A stretch of DNA of 64,000 nt from Lachnospiraceae bacterium (GCA_014804785.1 JAAUZD010000005.1:72562-136561); one strand, 5' to 3'. Counted from the stretch's first letter, positions 33,232 through 43,501 are shown. A program made the numbers and translations. The notes: generated by a model not told the origin, from the letters alone.

Positions 33232-35115
33232 ATGAACAAAGAAAACAAAAAAACCAAACATCCCTTTAATGTAAAATTATTTTATAGAAGAACGTGCCTG
33301 ATTGTTTATGACATTATCAGTGTCATTATGGCAAGTTATCTGGCGCTTCTGATGCGTTACAGCTTTGATTTTTCGGCAATACCGGAATATTTTTTGGATC
33401 CGATTACCAGATTTCTTCCGATTAATATTTTGATTACGCTGATTGTTCTATATATTTTCAGGATGTACAACAGCCTTTGGGCATTTGCAGGAGAGACGGA
33501 GCTTCAGAATCTGGTCATTTCCAGCGTGGTTTCATCCCTGATCCAAGCAGCAGGTATTCAGTTTTTCAGGGTGCCGGGAATGCAGGCTGTTCCAAGCAGT
33601 TACTATTTCCTGTATGTGTTCCTGCTGATTAGTTTTATTTTTGTCAGCCGTTTTTCTTACCGCTTTTTCCGCAGCTTAAAGCACAAGCAGCAGAATAAGA
33701 AAAACAGTATTTCTGTCATGGTGATTGGTGCAGGTGAAGCTGCCAATCTGATTATTAAAGAAATCGTGAACAGCAATTTTTCCACCATGGTCATCCGCTG
33801 TATTATTGATGACGACAAGGGAAAATGGGGAAGGTTTATTCAAGGCATCAAGGTGGTAGGCGGAAGGGACAAAATTATTGAATGTGCGGATGTTTTCGAC
33901 ATCGATGAAATCATTGTTGCCATGCCTTCTATTTCCCGGGCAGAAATGTCGGCGATTCTGGACATTTGTAAAGAGACTAGCTGCAAGCTGCGCTCTCTTC
34001 CGGGCATGTATCAGCTGGTAAACGGAGAGGTTAGTATCAGTAAGCTGAGGGATGTGGAGGTAGAAGACCTTCTGGGAAGAGATCCTATTGAGGTGGATTT
34101 GGATTCGATCCTCGGATATGTAAGAGGAAAAAAGGTGTTGGTAACCGGAGGAGGCGGATCTATCGGAAGCGAACTTTGCCGCCAGATTGCGTCCCACAAG
34201 CCGGCGCAGCTTATCATTGTAGATATTTATGAGAATAGTGCTTATGATATACAGCAGGAGCTTCAGATTAAGTATCCTGAACTTCCCTTGGTGGTTTTGA
34301 TTGCTTCCGTGCGCAATACCAACCGTGTGAACTGGATTTTCGAGCATTATAAGCCGGATATTGTTTATCATGCGGCGGCGCACAAGCACGTGCCGTTAAT
34401 GGAAGTCAGTCCCAATGAGGCTGTGAAAAATAATGTGTTCGGTACATGGAAGACGGCACAGGCGGCAGCTTTCAACGACGTGAAGCGGTTTGTAATGATA
34501 TCCACCGATAAGGCGGTCAATCCCACCAACATCATGGGAGCCAGTAAACGGATCTGTGAAATGATCATCCAGACCTTCAACAAACATTATGATACAGAAT
34601 TTGTGGCGGTGCGTTTCGGAAATGTGCTTGGAAGTAACGGAAGTGTGATTCCGCTCTTCAAGAAACAGATTCTGGCAGGGGGACCGGTTACGGTAACCCA
34701 CCCTGATATCATCCGTTATTTTATGACCATACCGGAAGCAGTTTCGCTGGTGCTGCAAGCCGGCGCTTATGCAAAGGGCGGTGAGATCTTTGTACTGGAC
34801 ATGGGAAAACCCGTGAAGATTCTGGATCTTGCAAAAAATCTGATTCGTCTTTCAGGTTACCGTGTGGATGAAGATATTAAAATAGAATTCACAGGGCTTC
34901 GTCCCGGCGAGAAACTGTATGAGGAACTTCTTATGGCAGAAGAAGGGATGAAGTCGACTGCAAATAAACTGATTTATATTGGGAAACCTATAGAGATAGA
35001 CGAGATGAAGTTCTTCGTACAGCTGAAGAACTTAAAAGAAGCATCCAAAAATGAAAGTAATGATATAAGACCCATGATTAAGGAAATTGTGCCTACTTAT
35101 CATTATAATGAATAG
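33232..35115 (+). CDS. membrane UDP-sugar 4,6-dehydratase (PglF/CapD-like)
   Basis: 627 residues from ATG 33232 (AAGG at 8 nt; the frame is open from 33193). Four N-terminal membrane helices (about 20-150), a first Rossmann-like domain (VMVIGAGEAANLIIKEI), then the catalytic SDR domain: VTGGGGSIGSELCRQI, STDKAVNPTNIMGASKR. As in PglF/FlaA1-type enzymes, Met stands where other SDRs have the Tyr of YxxxK. It should turn UDP-GlcNAc into UDP-4-keto-6-deoxy-HexNAc, the precursor for the adjacent aminotransferase. Confidence 0.88.
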   Translation: MNKENKKTKHPFNVKLFYRRTCLIVYDIISVIMASYLALLMRYSFDFSAIPEYFLDPITRFLPINILITLIVLYIFRMYNSLWAFAGETELQNLVISSVVSSLIQAAGIQFFRVPGMQAVPSSYYFLYVFLLISFIFVSRFSYRFFRSLKHKQQNKKNSISVMVIGAGEAANLIIKEIVNSNFSTMVIRCIIDDDKGKWGRFIQGIKVVGGRDKIIECADVFDIDEIIVAMPSISRAEMSAILDICKETSCKLRSLPGMYQLVNGEVSISKLRDVEVEDLLGRDPIEVDLDSILGYVRGKKVLVTGGGGSIGSELCRQIASHKPAQLIIVDIYENSAYDIQQELQIKYPELPLVVLIASVRNTNRVNWIFEHYKPDIVYHAAAHKHVPLMEVSPNEAVKNNVFGTWKTAQAAAFNDVKRFVMISTDKAVNPTNIMGASKRICEMIIQTFNKHYDTEFVAVRFGNVLGSNGSVIPLFKKQILAGGPVTVTHPDIIRYFMTIPEAVSLVLQAGAYAKGGEIFVLDMGKPVKILDLAKNLIRLSGYRVDEDIKIEFTGLRPGEKLYEELLMAEEGMKSTANKLIYIGKPIEIDEMKFFVQLKNLKEASKNESNDIRPMIKEIVPTYHYNE

Positions 35116-35141
35116 GGGATGGCGAAAGGAAGGGAGAAAAG

Positions 35142-36293
35142 ATGGCGGAAAAAAGGATTTATTTATCTTCCCCTACCATGCATGGAGAGGAACAGGAATT
35201 TATTAAAGAAGCGTTTGATACCAACTGGGTGGCACCTCTTGGACCTAATGTAAATGCCTTTGAGAAAGAACTTGCGGATTATGTGGGAATTGCCCACGCA
35301 TCTGCCTTAAGCGCAGGTACGGCTGCCATTCACCTTGCGCTTAAGCTTTTGGGAGTAGGAGAAGGAGATGTGGTCTTTGTTCCCAGCCTGACCTTCAGTG
35401 CTACCTGCAATCCGATTATATATGAAAAGGCAGTGCCTGTATTTATTGATTCGGAGGAAGATACATGGAATATGGACCCTGCCGCACTTGAAGCAGCATT
35501 TGAAAAATATCCATCTCCCAAAGCCGTTATGGTGGTTCATTTATACGGGACACCGGCAAGACTGGATGAAATCATGGAAATCTGCGCTTCCCACAATGTG
35601 CCTCTGATTGAGGATGCGGCGGAGTCTTTGGGAAGCACTTACAAGGGAAAGCACACGGGGACCTTTGGAAGGATTGGGATTTATTCTTTTAACGGAAATA
35701 AAATCATTACTACTTCCGGAGGCGGGATGCTGGTAGCGAATGAGGAAGAGTTTACAAAAAAAGCCACCTTTTTGGCTACCCAGGCAAGAGATCCGGCAAG
35801 GCATTACCAGCACTCCCAGATTGGCTATAATTATAGAATGAGCAACATTGTCGCCGGCGTTGGGCGGGGACAGCTTTTACATTTAGAGGAGCATAAGGCG
35901 CTGAAAAAAGCAATTTACAGGAAGTATGAGGAACGGTTTTCCGATATACCGGAAATCACTTTGAATCCTTTAAATAAGGATGGAGATGCCAACTGTTGGC
36001 TCACCTGTATGCTGATCGATCCTGGATGCGGCGTTACGCCGAATCAGGTTATGGATGCCCTTGAAGCGGATAATATCGAATGCCGTCCCATCTGGAAGCC
36101 GATGCATTTGCAGCCGGTTTTTGAGCAGTGCGATTTTATCACAAAAGATGGTAGTGCGGAGAATAAACCTAGTATGGACAGCGTTTCAGCCGATATTTTT
36201 GAGTGGGGGCTTTGCCTGCCCAGTGATGTCAAGAATACGGACGAGGATATGGAACGAATCATTGGTATTGTACGCAGGTGCTTTGGAAGGTAA
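35142..36293 (+). CDS. DegT/DnrJ/EryC1/StrS aminotransferase (PglE-like)
   Basis: 383 residues, PLP-dependent. Signs: THALSAGTAAIHLALKLLGV-type region (SALSAGTAAIHLAL), EDAAESLGSTYKG for PLP, and the lysine in SFNGNKIITTSGGGML. GAAGGAAGGGAG upstream. It should place an amino group at C4 of the keto sugar made by the dehydratase, giving UDP-2-acetamido-4-amino-2,4,6-trideoxyhexose. The PglD-type acetyltransferase that normally follows is absent. Confidence 0.88.
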   Translation: MAEKRIYLSSPTMHGEEQEFIKEAFDTNWVAPLGPNVNAFEKELADYVGIAHASALSAGTAAIHLALKLLGVGEGDVVFVPSLTFSATCNPIIYEKAVPVFIDSEEDTWNMDPAALEAAFEKYPSPKAVMVVHLYGTPARLDEIMEICASHNVPLIEDAAESLGSTYKGKHTGTFGRIGIYSFNGNKIITTSGGGMLVANEEEFTKKATFLATQARDPARHYQHSQIGYNYRMSNIVAGVGRGQLLHLEEHKALKKAIYRKYEERFSDIPEITLNPLNKDGDANCWLTCMLIDPGCGVTPNQVMDALEADNIECRPIWKPMHLQPVFEQCDFITKDGSAENKPSMDSVSADIFEWGLCLPSDVKNTDEDMERIIGIVRRCFGR

Positions 36294-36301
36294 GATAAGT
36301 G

Positions 36302-36943
36302 ATGTATAAAAAATATGTCAAACGGCTTTTAGATATTTTCATATCTCTGGCGGGTATTGTGGTGCTTTCCCCGGTTTTATTAATCCTTTGGATTTTAGTG
36401 CGCTCAAAGCTTGGCAGCCCTGCCTTGTTCACGCAGCAAAGACCAGGAAAGGATGAGAAAATCTTTAAGCTTTACAAATTCCGTTCCATGACGGATGAAA
36501 AGGATGAAAACGGAAATCTTCTTCCGGATGAGGAGAGACTGACTTCCTTTGGAAAGAAGCTGCGCAGCACCAGTCTGGATGAACTTCCGGAACTTTTCAA
36601 CATCTTAAAGGGGGATATGAGCGTCATAGGACCAAGACCGCTTTTAATTAAATATCTGCCGCTGTACAATGAGACTCAGAAGCACCGGCACGATGTGAGA
36701 CCGGGGCTGACAGGGCTGGCGCAGATGAATGGACGCAATGCCATCACATGGGAAAAGAAGTTTGAGTATGATGTAGAATACGTTAAGAAACTTTCCTTTG
36801 CAATGGATGTGAAAATCTTTTTTGGAACCATCCGGGCAGTGCTTGCAAGGGAAGGAATCAGCAGTGAAAATGACGCCACAATGGAGGCTTTTACGGGAAC
36901 TCCTGCGAATAATGAGGAAAGTGATGGAGGAAAGCAAGGGTGA
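36302..36943 (+). CDS. initiating sugar-phosphate transferase (PglC/WbaP-C-terminal type)
   Basis: 213 residues, monotopic: one N-terminal hydrophobic segment ([20 protein letters not shown]), then the catalytic part with [39 protein letters not shown] and [16 protein letters not shown]. It transfers the sugar-1-phosphate to undecaprenyl phosphate to start a glycan. The small size matches PglC. GTG 36299 directly before ATG is an alternative start with better spacing to GGAAGG. The next gene begins at GTG overlapping its TGA. Confidence 0.9.
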   Translation: MYKKYVKRLLDIFISLAGIVVLSPVLLILWILVRSKLGSPALFTQQRPGKDEKIFKLYKFRSMTDEKDENGNLLPDEERLTSFGKKLRSTSLDELPELFNILKGDMSVIGPRPLLIKYLPLYNETQKHRHDVRPGLTGLAQMNGRNAITWEKKFEYDVEYVKKLSFAMDVKIFFGTIRAVLAREGISSENDATMEAFTGTPANNEESDGGKQG

Positions 36944-37932
36944 ATATTTTATTTTGCAGTGTAGGCAGAAGATGTGAATTACTGAAGGACTTTCGCAGGA
37001 CTTTAGGGGAAGATTTAAAGATTGTGGTGACGGACAACAGCGAAGTGGCGCCCGCTATGGCTTTTGCAGACAAAGCCTATCTGGTTCCGCTGATTAAGGA
37101 TCCTGCTTATATACCCATGATTCTTGATATATGTAAAAAGGAGAAGATTGACGCAGTGACTACGCTGATCGATCCGGAAATCATGCTTCTCGCAGAGCAT
37201 AGAAAAGAGTTTGAAGCGCTGGGAGTGACAGTGCTGGCCCCTTATGAGGAGACGGCAAGGCTTTGTTTTAATAAATATGAAATGTATCGTTTCCTTGTGG
37301 AAAATCAGATTGATACGGTGAAAACATATGGTACTTATGAAGAGTTCTTAAGGGATTATGAGGCAGGAGATATTTCCCTGCCTGTGTTTGTGAAGCCAAG
37401 GACAGGCAGCGGCAGTGTGGGGGCGAGAAAGGTTGAAACGTTGGAACTCTTAAAGCAGCTGACAGATGCGGATGAGAGTCTGATTATTCAGGAGTTTATG
37501 ATGGGAAAGGATCTGGATGCGGATGTATATGTGGATACCATCAGCCGCAAGCCCGTTGCCATGTTTTCCAAGCGCAAGCTTTCCACCACCATTGGAGGAG
37601 CCAACAAGACCATATCCTTTAAGGATGAAGCGCTTTTTGCCTTTATAAGGAAGGTTTTGTCGCTTATGCAGTTTTGCGGTCCACTGGATATGGATTTCTT
37701 TTATCAGGATGGGAAGTATTATCTTTCTGAAATCAACCCCAGATTTGGAGGGGCATACCTGCACGCCTACGGAGCCGGCGTGGATTTTGTAAAACTGATT
37801 GAAGAAAATGCCGCGGGAAGGGAAAATACGGAGGATATCGGTGATTATGAGGAAGACGTTGTGATGATGATGTATGACAGCGTTGTAATACGGAAGAAAA
37901 GTGAGATTGAGGCTTCTATCGCCCGGCTTTAA
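36940..37932 (+). CDS. ATP-grasp enzyme (CarB-like), sugar-modifying candidate
   Basis: 330 residues starting at GTG 36940 with GGAGG upstream and a 4-bp overlap with the transferase gene. N-terminal [20 protein letters not shown], the ATP-grasp core [20 protein letters not shown] and [16 protein letters not shown], and metal/substrate residues [20 protein letters not shown] resemble the carbamoyl-phosphate synthase large-chain domain. ATP-grasp enzymes join a carboxylate to an amine. In this position it may acylate the 4-amino sugar with an amino acid or another acid, replacing PglD; that is inference. Confidence 0.8.
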   Translation: MNILFCSVGRRCELLKDFRRTLGEDLKIVVTDNSEVAPAMAFADKAYLVPLIKDPAYIPMILDICKKEKIDAVTTLIDPEIMLLAEHRKEFEALGVTVLAPYEETARLCFNKYEMYRFLVENQIDTVKTYGTYEEFLRDYEAGDISLPVFVKPRTGSGSVGARKVETLELLKQLTDADESLIIQEFMMGKDLDADVYVDTISRKPVAMFSKRKLSTTIGGANKTISFKDEALFAFIRKVLSLMQFCGPLDMDFFYQDGKYYLSEINPRFGGAYLHAYGAGVDFVKLIEENAAGRENTEDIGDYEEDVVMMMYDSVVIRKKSEIEASIARL

Positions 37933-37979
37933 GCGGCTTAAGAAGGCTTTGGAGTGGAAGAAAGGTTAAAAGAAGCAAA

Positions 37980-39086
37980 ATGAAGATACTGATTCTTTGC
38001 AATTATGCAAATGGGCTATATCTGTTCCGAAAGGAAATCCTGGAGGCTTTTCTGGAAAAAGGGTACGAGACGGTGGTTGCGGTTCCGCCTGATGAGAATT
38101 GCGGAAAGATTGGAGATTTGGGGGTAAGGCTTATTCACACGGCTTTTGAGCGCAGAGGAAATAATCCGATTCATGACGGAAAGCTTTTTCTGCGCTATCT
38201 TCGTCTGTTGAAGGAAGAAAAGCCGGATGTGGTGCTGACCTACACCATAAAACCTAATCTGTATGGAGGACTGGCATGCAGGATCAGGAAAGTACCCTAT
38301 CTGATCAATATCACCGGACTGGGTACTGCTTTAGAGCAACCTGGTCTGTTAGGGAGTATTTTACTTATATTTTACAGGATTGCTGCAAAGAAGGCATCCT
38401 GCGTTTTTTTCCAAAATGAGGGAAACAGGAACTTCATGTTAGAGAAAAAGGTCGGTCTTAAGAAGGACAGGCTGTTGCCTGGGTCAGGCGTGAACTTGAA
38501 AGAACATCCCTTTGTACCTTATCCGCCGGAAGACGAGGGCATCATATTTCTGGCGGTTCTGCGTATCATGAAGGATAAAGGGATTGAAGAATATCTTGAG
38601 GCGGCGCAGAAGATTACTGAAGAATATCCAAATGCTCAGTTTTATCTGGTTGGGGAATATGAAGAAGAGACGAGAGCGCGCTACGAGCCTATGCTGGAAG
38701 AATTATCTGCAAAAGAGATCATCCGTTACTTTGGTCATATTGACAATGTGCCGGAGGTCATGGCAGGGAGCCATGTGATTGTCCATCCATCTTATCATGA
38801 AGGTCTCTCCAATGTGCTTCTTGAAGCGGCAGCCTGCGGCAGGGCGGTGCTTGCAAGTGATGTGCCAGGATGCCGGGAGACCTTGAAGCAAGGGGAAAGC
38901 GGGTTTTTATTTGCACCTAAGGACGCGGAAAGCCTTGTAAAGGCAATACGTACCATTCTTGGTCTTACGAAGGAGCAGCGAAAGGAAATGGGAGTGATGG
39001 GCAGACGGCATGTGGAAGGCATATTTGACAGAAACAAGGTCATTGAGGCGTATTTTGAGGAAATCCAAAAAGCGGTTAACAAGTAA
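37980..39086 (+). CDS. GT4 glycosyltransferase (PglA-like)
   Basis: 368 residues, GT-B fold. N-terminal MKILILCNYANGLYLFRKEI, NITGLGTALEQPGLLGSI, and the C-terminal donor site with HPSYHEGLSNVLLEAAACGR. This combination resembles PglA, which adds HexNAc to undecaprenyl-diphospho-bacillosamine in Campylobacter. It follows the dehydratase, aminotransferase and PglC-like genes, as expected for the second sugar of the unit. The actual sugar is not predictable. Confidence 0.82.
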   Translation: MKILILCNYANGLYLFRKEILEAFLEKGYETVVAVPPDENCGKIGDLGVRLIHTAFERRGNNPIHDGKLFLRYLRLLKEEKPDVVLTYTIKPNLYGGLACRIRKVPYLINITGLGTALEQPGLLGSILLIFYRIAAKKASCVFFQNEGNRNFMLEKKVGLKKDRLLPGSGVNLKEHPFVPYPPEDEGIIFLAVLRIMKDKGIEEYLEAAQKITEEYPNAQFYLVGEYEEETRARYEPMLEELSAKEIIRYFGHIDNVPEVMAGSHVIVHPSYHEGLSNVLLEAAACGRAVLASDVPGCRETLKQGESGFLFAPKDAESLVKAIRTILGLTKEQRKEMGVMGRRHVEGIFDRNKVIEAYFEEIQKAVNK

Positions 39087-39134
39087 CTTTAGGGTGTGCT
39101 ATAATAGAAAAAGCATTGACATAGGAGGAAAATC

Positions 39135-40451
39135 ATGAGTTTATATGAAAATATTTTGGAGGGCAGAGATAAGATTTCCTTGGTAGGTCTTGGATATGTA
39201 GGAATGCCCATAGCGGTAGCCTTTGCCAGAAAGGTTAAAGTAATTGGCTATGACTTAAATGCGGATAAGATAAAACAATACCAGTCGGGAATTGATCCCA
39301 CCAATGAAGTGGGAAATGATGTGATTAAAAATACAAGTGTGGAATTCACCTCTGATGCGGCAAGGCTAAGGGAAGCAAAATTTCACATTGTTGCAGTGCC
39401 GACGCCTGTCAATGATGACCATACGCCAGATTTAACACCGGTGGAGGGCGCAAGCAGGATTTTGGGGCAAAATCTTACCGAAGGTTCCGTGGTGGTATTT
39501 GAATCTACGGTATATCCGGGGGTGACAGAGGAAACCTGTGTACCGATTCTGGAAAAGGAGTCAGGTCTTAAATGCGGCGTAGATTTTAAAATTGGCTATT
39601 CACCGGAAAGAATCAACCCCGGCGATAAGGTGCACCGCTTGGAAACCATTGTGAAGATTGTATCCGGTATGGATGAAGAGACTCTGGATACAGTAGCCAA
39701 AGTATATGAACTGGTGGTAGAAGCGGGGGTATATCGTGCGCAATCCATCAAAGTGGCAGAGGCAGCCAAGGTCATAGAAAATAGCCAGAGAGACATTAAC
39801 ATTGCGTTCATGAATGAACTTTCCATTATCTTTAATAAAATGGGCATTGACACCAAGTCCGTATTGGAGGCAGCAGGAACCAAATGGAATTTCCTGAAGT
39901 TTTATCCGGGACTGGTGGGCGGACATTGTATAGGCGTGGATCCTTACTATCTTACCTATAAGGCGGAGGAACTCGGATATCATTCCCAGATCATCTTGTC
40001 AGGACGCCGTATCAATGACGATATGGGAAGGTATGTGGCGGAGAGCATGGTAAAAAATCTGATCAAGGCAGATATTCCGGTAAAGAGAGCTAAGGTGGCG
40101 ATTCTGGGATTTACATTTAAAGAAAACTGTCCGGACACTAGAAACACAAAAGTGATTGATATTTTTAAAGAATTAGGAGAATATGGAATAACACCTGTTG
40201 TTGTAGACCCGGCCGCGGATGCGAAGGAGGCAGAACGCTTATATGGGATCCACTTTGCATCTATGGATGCAGTGAAGGATATGGATGCTGTCATCGTAGC
40301 GGTCGCGCACAATCAGTTCTTAGACTTTGATAGGGAAACGATAAGCAGTTTCTACAATCCTGCACATCAGAAGAAAGTATTTATGGATCTGAAAGGCTTG
40401 TATAACAGAGAAGACTATCTGACAGAAGATTATATATACTGGAGATTGTAA
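39135..40451 (+). CDS. UDP-HexNAc 6-dehydrogenase (WbpO/TviB-like)
   Basis: 438 residues with AGGAGG upstream. N-terminal NAD site LVGLGYVGMPIAVAFARK; VAVPTPVNDDHTPDL; ESTVYPGVTEE; the catalytic Cys in GGHCIGVDPYYLTYKAEELG; FTFKENCPDTRNTKV. This is the group that oxidises UDP-GlcNAc or UDP-GalNAc to the uronic acid. The adjacent epimerase gene is the usual partner for making UDP-GalNAcA, as in Vi antigen and P. aeruginosa O6. Confidence 0.88.
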   Translation: MSLYENILEGRDKISLVGLGYVGMPIAVAFARKVKVIGYDLNADKIKQYQSGIDPTNEVGNDVIKNTSVEFTSDAARLREAKFHIVAVPTPVNDDHTPDLTPVEGASRILGQNLTEGSVVVFESTVYPGVTEETCVPILEKESGLKCGVDFKIGYSPERINPGDKVHRLETIVKIVSGMDEETLDTVAKVYELVVEAGVYRAQSIKVAEAAKVIENSQRDINIAFMNELSIIFNKMGIDTKSVLEAAGTKWNFLKFYPGLVGGHCIGVDPYYLTYKAEELGYHSQIILSGRRINDDMGRYVAESMVKNLIKADIPVKRAKVAILGFTFKENCPDTRNTKVIDIFKELGEYGITPVVVDPAADAKEAERLYGIHFASMDAVKDMDAVIVAVAHNQFLDFDRETISSFYNPAHQKKVFMDLKGLYNREDYLTEDYIYWRL

Positions 40452-40502
40452 TCAGTATACTATAGTCAGGATGCCGGCAATGTAAAAGGAGAACACGGTA
40501 AA

Positions 40503-41477
40503 ATGGGATATAAAGAATTAAAGTTTGATGAAAATGCAGTATTTCTTGTGACAGGAGGCGCCGGATTCATCGGTTCCAACTTATGTGAAGCGATTCTGGA
40601 AATGGGATACACCGTAAGATGTCTCGACAACCTCTCAACCGGAAAGTATGAAAATATCGAAGCGCTGACATCGAACCCCAGATTTACTTTTATAAAAGGC
40701 GATATCCGGGAGCTGGATACCTGTATGGATGTCACCAAAGGCGTGGATTTCGTCTTAAACCAGGCAGCCTGGGGGAGTGTCCCGAGGAGCATAGAAATGC
40801 CGCTTCTCTATGAAGAAATCAATATACGAGGTACTTTAAATATGATGGAGGCATCCAGGCAGAACGGGGTAAAGAAGTTCGTCTATGCTTCCAGTTCCTC
40901 TGTCTATGGGGACCATCCGGTATTGCCCAAGAAAGAAGGAAAGGAAGGCAAGGTCCTTTCACCCTATGCGCTTACCAAAAAGGTGGACGAGGAATACGGA
41001 AGACTCTACAAAGTCCTGTATGGGCTTGATACCTATGGAATGCGGTATTTTAACGTATTCGGCAGACGTCAGGATCCTGCAGGCATGTATGCAGCAGTGA
41101 TTCCCAAATTCATCAAGCAGCTGATGAACGGCGAAGTGCCCACTATAAACGGAGACGGCAGACAGTCCAGAGACTTTACCTACATTGATAATGTAATAGA
41201 AGCGAATCTAAAGGCATGCCTTGCACCCTCCGAAGCAGCAGGCGAAGCATTTAACATAGGCGCAGGAGGAAGAGAATTCCTGATTGATGTATACCATGAC
41301 CTGTGCAGTGCCCTTGGAAAAGAAGTGGAACCTCATTTCGGACCTGAGCGGGCAGGAGACATAAGAGATTCCAACGCAGATATTTCCAAAGCAAAAGAAT
41401 TACTGGGCTATGATCCTGAATATGACTTCGCCAAAGGAATCAACCTTGCTATAGACTGGTACAAAGAAAACCTTTAA
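40503..41477 (+). CDS. UDP-HexNAc(A) 4-epimerase (WbpP/TviC-like)
   Basis: 324 residues, extended SDR: VTGGAGFIGSNLCEAI, ASSSSVYGDHPVLPK, the YxxxK of SPYALTKK, and RYFNVFGRRQDPAGMYAAVI, which is typical of WbpP. It interconverts gluco and galacto forms of UDP-HexNAc or its uronic acid. AGGAG precedes the start by 12 nt. Base usage becomes more A/C-rich toward its end, continuing into the next gene. Confidence 0.88.
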   Translation: MGYKELKFDENAVFLVTGGAGFIGSNLCEAILEMGYTVRCLDNLSTGKYENIEALTSNPRFTFIKGDIRELDTCMDVTKGVDFVLNQAAWGSVPRSIEMPLLYEEINIRGTLNMMEASRQNGVKKFVYASSSSVYGDHPVLPKKEGKEGKVLSPYALTKKVDEEYGRLYKVLYGLDTYGMRYFNVFGRRQDPAGMYAAVIPKFIKQLMNGEVPTINGDGRQSRDFTYIDNVIEANLKACLAPSEAAGEAFNIGAGGREFLIDVYHDLCSALGKEVEPHFGPERAGDIRDSNADISKAKELLGYDPEYDFAKGINLAIDWYKENL

Positions 41478-41508
41478 AAAATTAAGACACAGATTAAGTG
41501 AGGACTGT

Positions 41509-42261
41509 ATGAAAATAGCAGTGAGACTTGATGACATAACACCTGATATGGACTGGGAGCGCTTTTTTCAATTCAAAGCGCTCCTGGATCGCTATCAGGT
41601 GAAACCACTTATAGGGATAGTCCCCGACAACCAGGATGAAAACCTAAAAAAGCAGACTAAAAAATCCCAAATCCCAGAGGACTTCTGGTCCTATATTAAG
41701 GAACTAAAAGCAGATGGCTGGACCCTTGCCATGCACGGTGTCCATCACATCTACACCACAGACAAAGGCGGGCTATTCCCCCTCAACAATTTCTCAGAAT
41801 TTGCCGGAATCCCTCTGGACAAACAAAAGGAAATGCTTTCAAAAGGAAAACAGATTTTAAAAGAAAAAGGCATTGAGACAAAAATTTTCATGGCTCCCGC
41901 TCATTCCTATGACCGAAATACCCTGAAAGCCCTTAAAGAAATCGGATTTACCGCCTTAACAGACGGATTTGGTAGTCATCCTTATCTTTGGGATGGGTTA
42001 AAATTTTACCCAATTTCCTTTAATTTGAGCAGTACCTTCAAAAAGAAAACAGGCTACTCGACCATGGTAGTTCATACCGACACAGTTACCTCAAATGACC
42101 TGAACCGATATGAATCCTACTTCCAAAACAAGAACATCCAGTGGATATCTTTCAAAGAATATCTGGAGCAGCCTGCTAAGAAGCGAGCTGCCATTACAAA
42201 ATGGAATGAATTTTTAATGGCAAAAGCCAAATACCTGCTCATCAAGAGCCGAACCAAATAA
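41509..42261 (+). CDS. DUF2334-like polysaccharide deacetylase-fold protein
   Basis: 250 residues, no signal peptide. KIAVRLDDITPDMDW supplies the Asp pair, LAMHGVHHIYTTDKGG the metal-binding His, and FMAPAHSYDRNTLKALKEIG the third NodB-like region. DUF2334 proteins share the NodB deacetylase fold. Its likely job is removing an N- or O-acetyl group from a sugar precursor or intermediate. The coding strand is A/C-rich with few G, unlike the G/A-rich genes around it, which suggests a separate origin. Confidence 0.75.
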   Translation: MKIAVRLDDITPDMDWERFFQFKALLDRYQVKPLIGIVPDNQDENLKKQTKKSQIPEDFWSYIKELKADGWTLAMHGVHHIYTTDKGGLFPLNNFSEFAGIPLDKQKEMLSKGKQILKEKGIETKIFMAPAHSYDRNTLKALKEIGFTALTDGFGSHPYLWDGLKFYPISFNLSSTFKKKTGYSTMVVHTDTVTSNDLNRYESYFQNKNIQWISFKEYLEQPAKKRAAITKWNEFLMAKAKYLLIKSRTK

Positions 42262-42319
42262 GAAGCCAATAACATGACGTCGTCACGCCTATCACACACC
42301 TTTATAGGAGGAATATATT

Positions 42320-43501
42320 ATGTTAGCTCCAATTCGTGTTTTACATGTGCTGGGAAATACCCAGCTCGGTGGCGCTGAGAGCCGGATTATGGATCTGTAC
42401 CGACATATGGACCGGAGCCGGATTCAATTTGATTTTCTGGTTCATACTGACCAGAAGGGACACTTTGATGAAGAAATAGAAAAACTGGGAGGACAGATTT
42501 ACCGTATTCCCCGATTTCGATTGTACAATTATTTTTCTTATAAACGTGCTGTGAAGAAGTTCTTTGCATTGCATCATGATTTTAAAGCAGTTCAGGGGCA
42601 TATTACAAGTACGGCGGCAATTTATTTACCTATTGCGAAGAGGTCAGGAGTGCCTGTTACCATAGCACATGCCAGAAGCGCGGGAGTGGATAAGGGTGCA
42701 AAGGGAAAGCTGACGCGCTGGATGCGGAGAAATTTATCCAGGAAGGCAGATTTCCTGTTTACTTGTTCCAGGCTGGCGGGGATTTCTGTGTTTGGGGAGC
42801 AGGCGGTAAGGGAAGGGCGGACGATTTTTATTCCCAATGCTATTGATTGTCCTGCTTTTGCTTATAATGAAAAGAAACGAGAAGAGATGCGGGAGAGGCT
42901 TAGGATAATAGATCAATATGTGATTGGTCATGTGGGGAGATTCCATTATGCAAAGAATCATGAGTATCTGTTACAGGTATTTGCAGCCTTATGTAATGGA
43001 GATAAAATAAATCATGATTTAATAAATGACAAAAAAACACATGATACTAAATCTGAAGAGGGGGAAAATAGGGATTATATCTTGTTGCTGCTGGGAGAAG
43101 GGAGCGGTATGGAGGAAGCAAAGCAGCTGGCAGAAAAGCTGGGGATTGCAGACAAGGTACGGTTTCTTGGGAACCAGAATCCTGTTTATGATTATTATCA
43201 GGCAATGGATTATTTTGTGTATCCTTCCCGCTATGAAGGGCTGCCGGGAACCATTGTGGAAGCGCAGGCTTCCGGGCTCAGGTGTTTGATGTCAGATACC
43301 ATCTGCGAGGAAGTGGCAGTGACGGAACTGGTTCGTATGATGAGTATAGAGGAAGACGCCGCCCATTGGGCGGAACAGATTAGAAATACAGCTGATTATG
43401 TGCGCAGGAGTTATGCGAAAGAGATGCAGGAGGCAGGATTTGATGTGAGCGCCCAGACAGAAAAGATGACGGTCTTTTATGAAACAGGAGAATGGAAATG
43501 A
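42320..43501 (+). CDS. GT4 glycosyltransferase
   Basis: 393 residues, GT-B fold. Start VLHVLGNTQLGGAESRIMDL (acceptor domain) and donor site YDYYQAMDYFVYPSRYEGLP then GTIVEAQASGL. AGGAGG lies upstream. The stretch around residues 232-255 (NHDLINDKKTHDTKSEEGEN) is a hydrophilic insertion in the linker. Its TGA overlaps the ATG of the next glycosyltransferase. Sugar specificity unknown. Confidence 0.82.
   Translation: MLAPIRVLHVLGNTQLGGAESRIMDLYRHMDRSRIQFDFLVHTDQKGHFDEEIEKLGGQIYRIPRFRLYNYFSYKRAVKKFFALHHDFKAVQGHITSTAAIYLPIAKRSGVPVTIAHARSAGVDKGAKGKLTRWMRRNLSRKADFLFTCSRLAGISVFGEQAVREGRTIFIPNAIDCPAFAYNEKKREEMRERLRIIDQYVIGHVGRFHYAKNHEYLLQVFAALCNGDKINHDLINDKKTHDTKSEEGENRDYILLLLGEGSGMEEAKQLAEKLGIADKVRFLGNQNPVYDYYQAMDYFVYPSRYEGLPGTIVEAQASGLRCLMSDTICEEVAVTELVRMMSIEEDAAHWAEQIRNTADYVRRSYAKEMQEAGFDVSAQTEKMTVFYETGEWK

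Noticed and set aside
33676..34389. 237-codon minus-strand open frame opposite the 4,6-dehydratase gene
   Set aside because: The plus-strand frame has an unmistakable SDR domain; the antisense frame has no start signal or motif.
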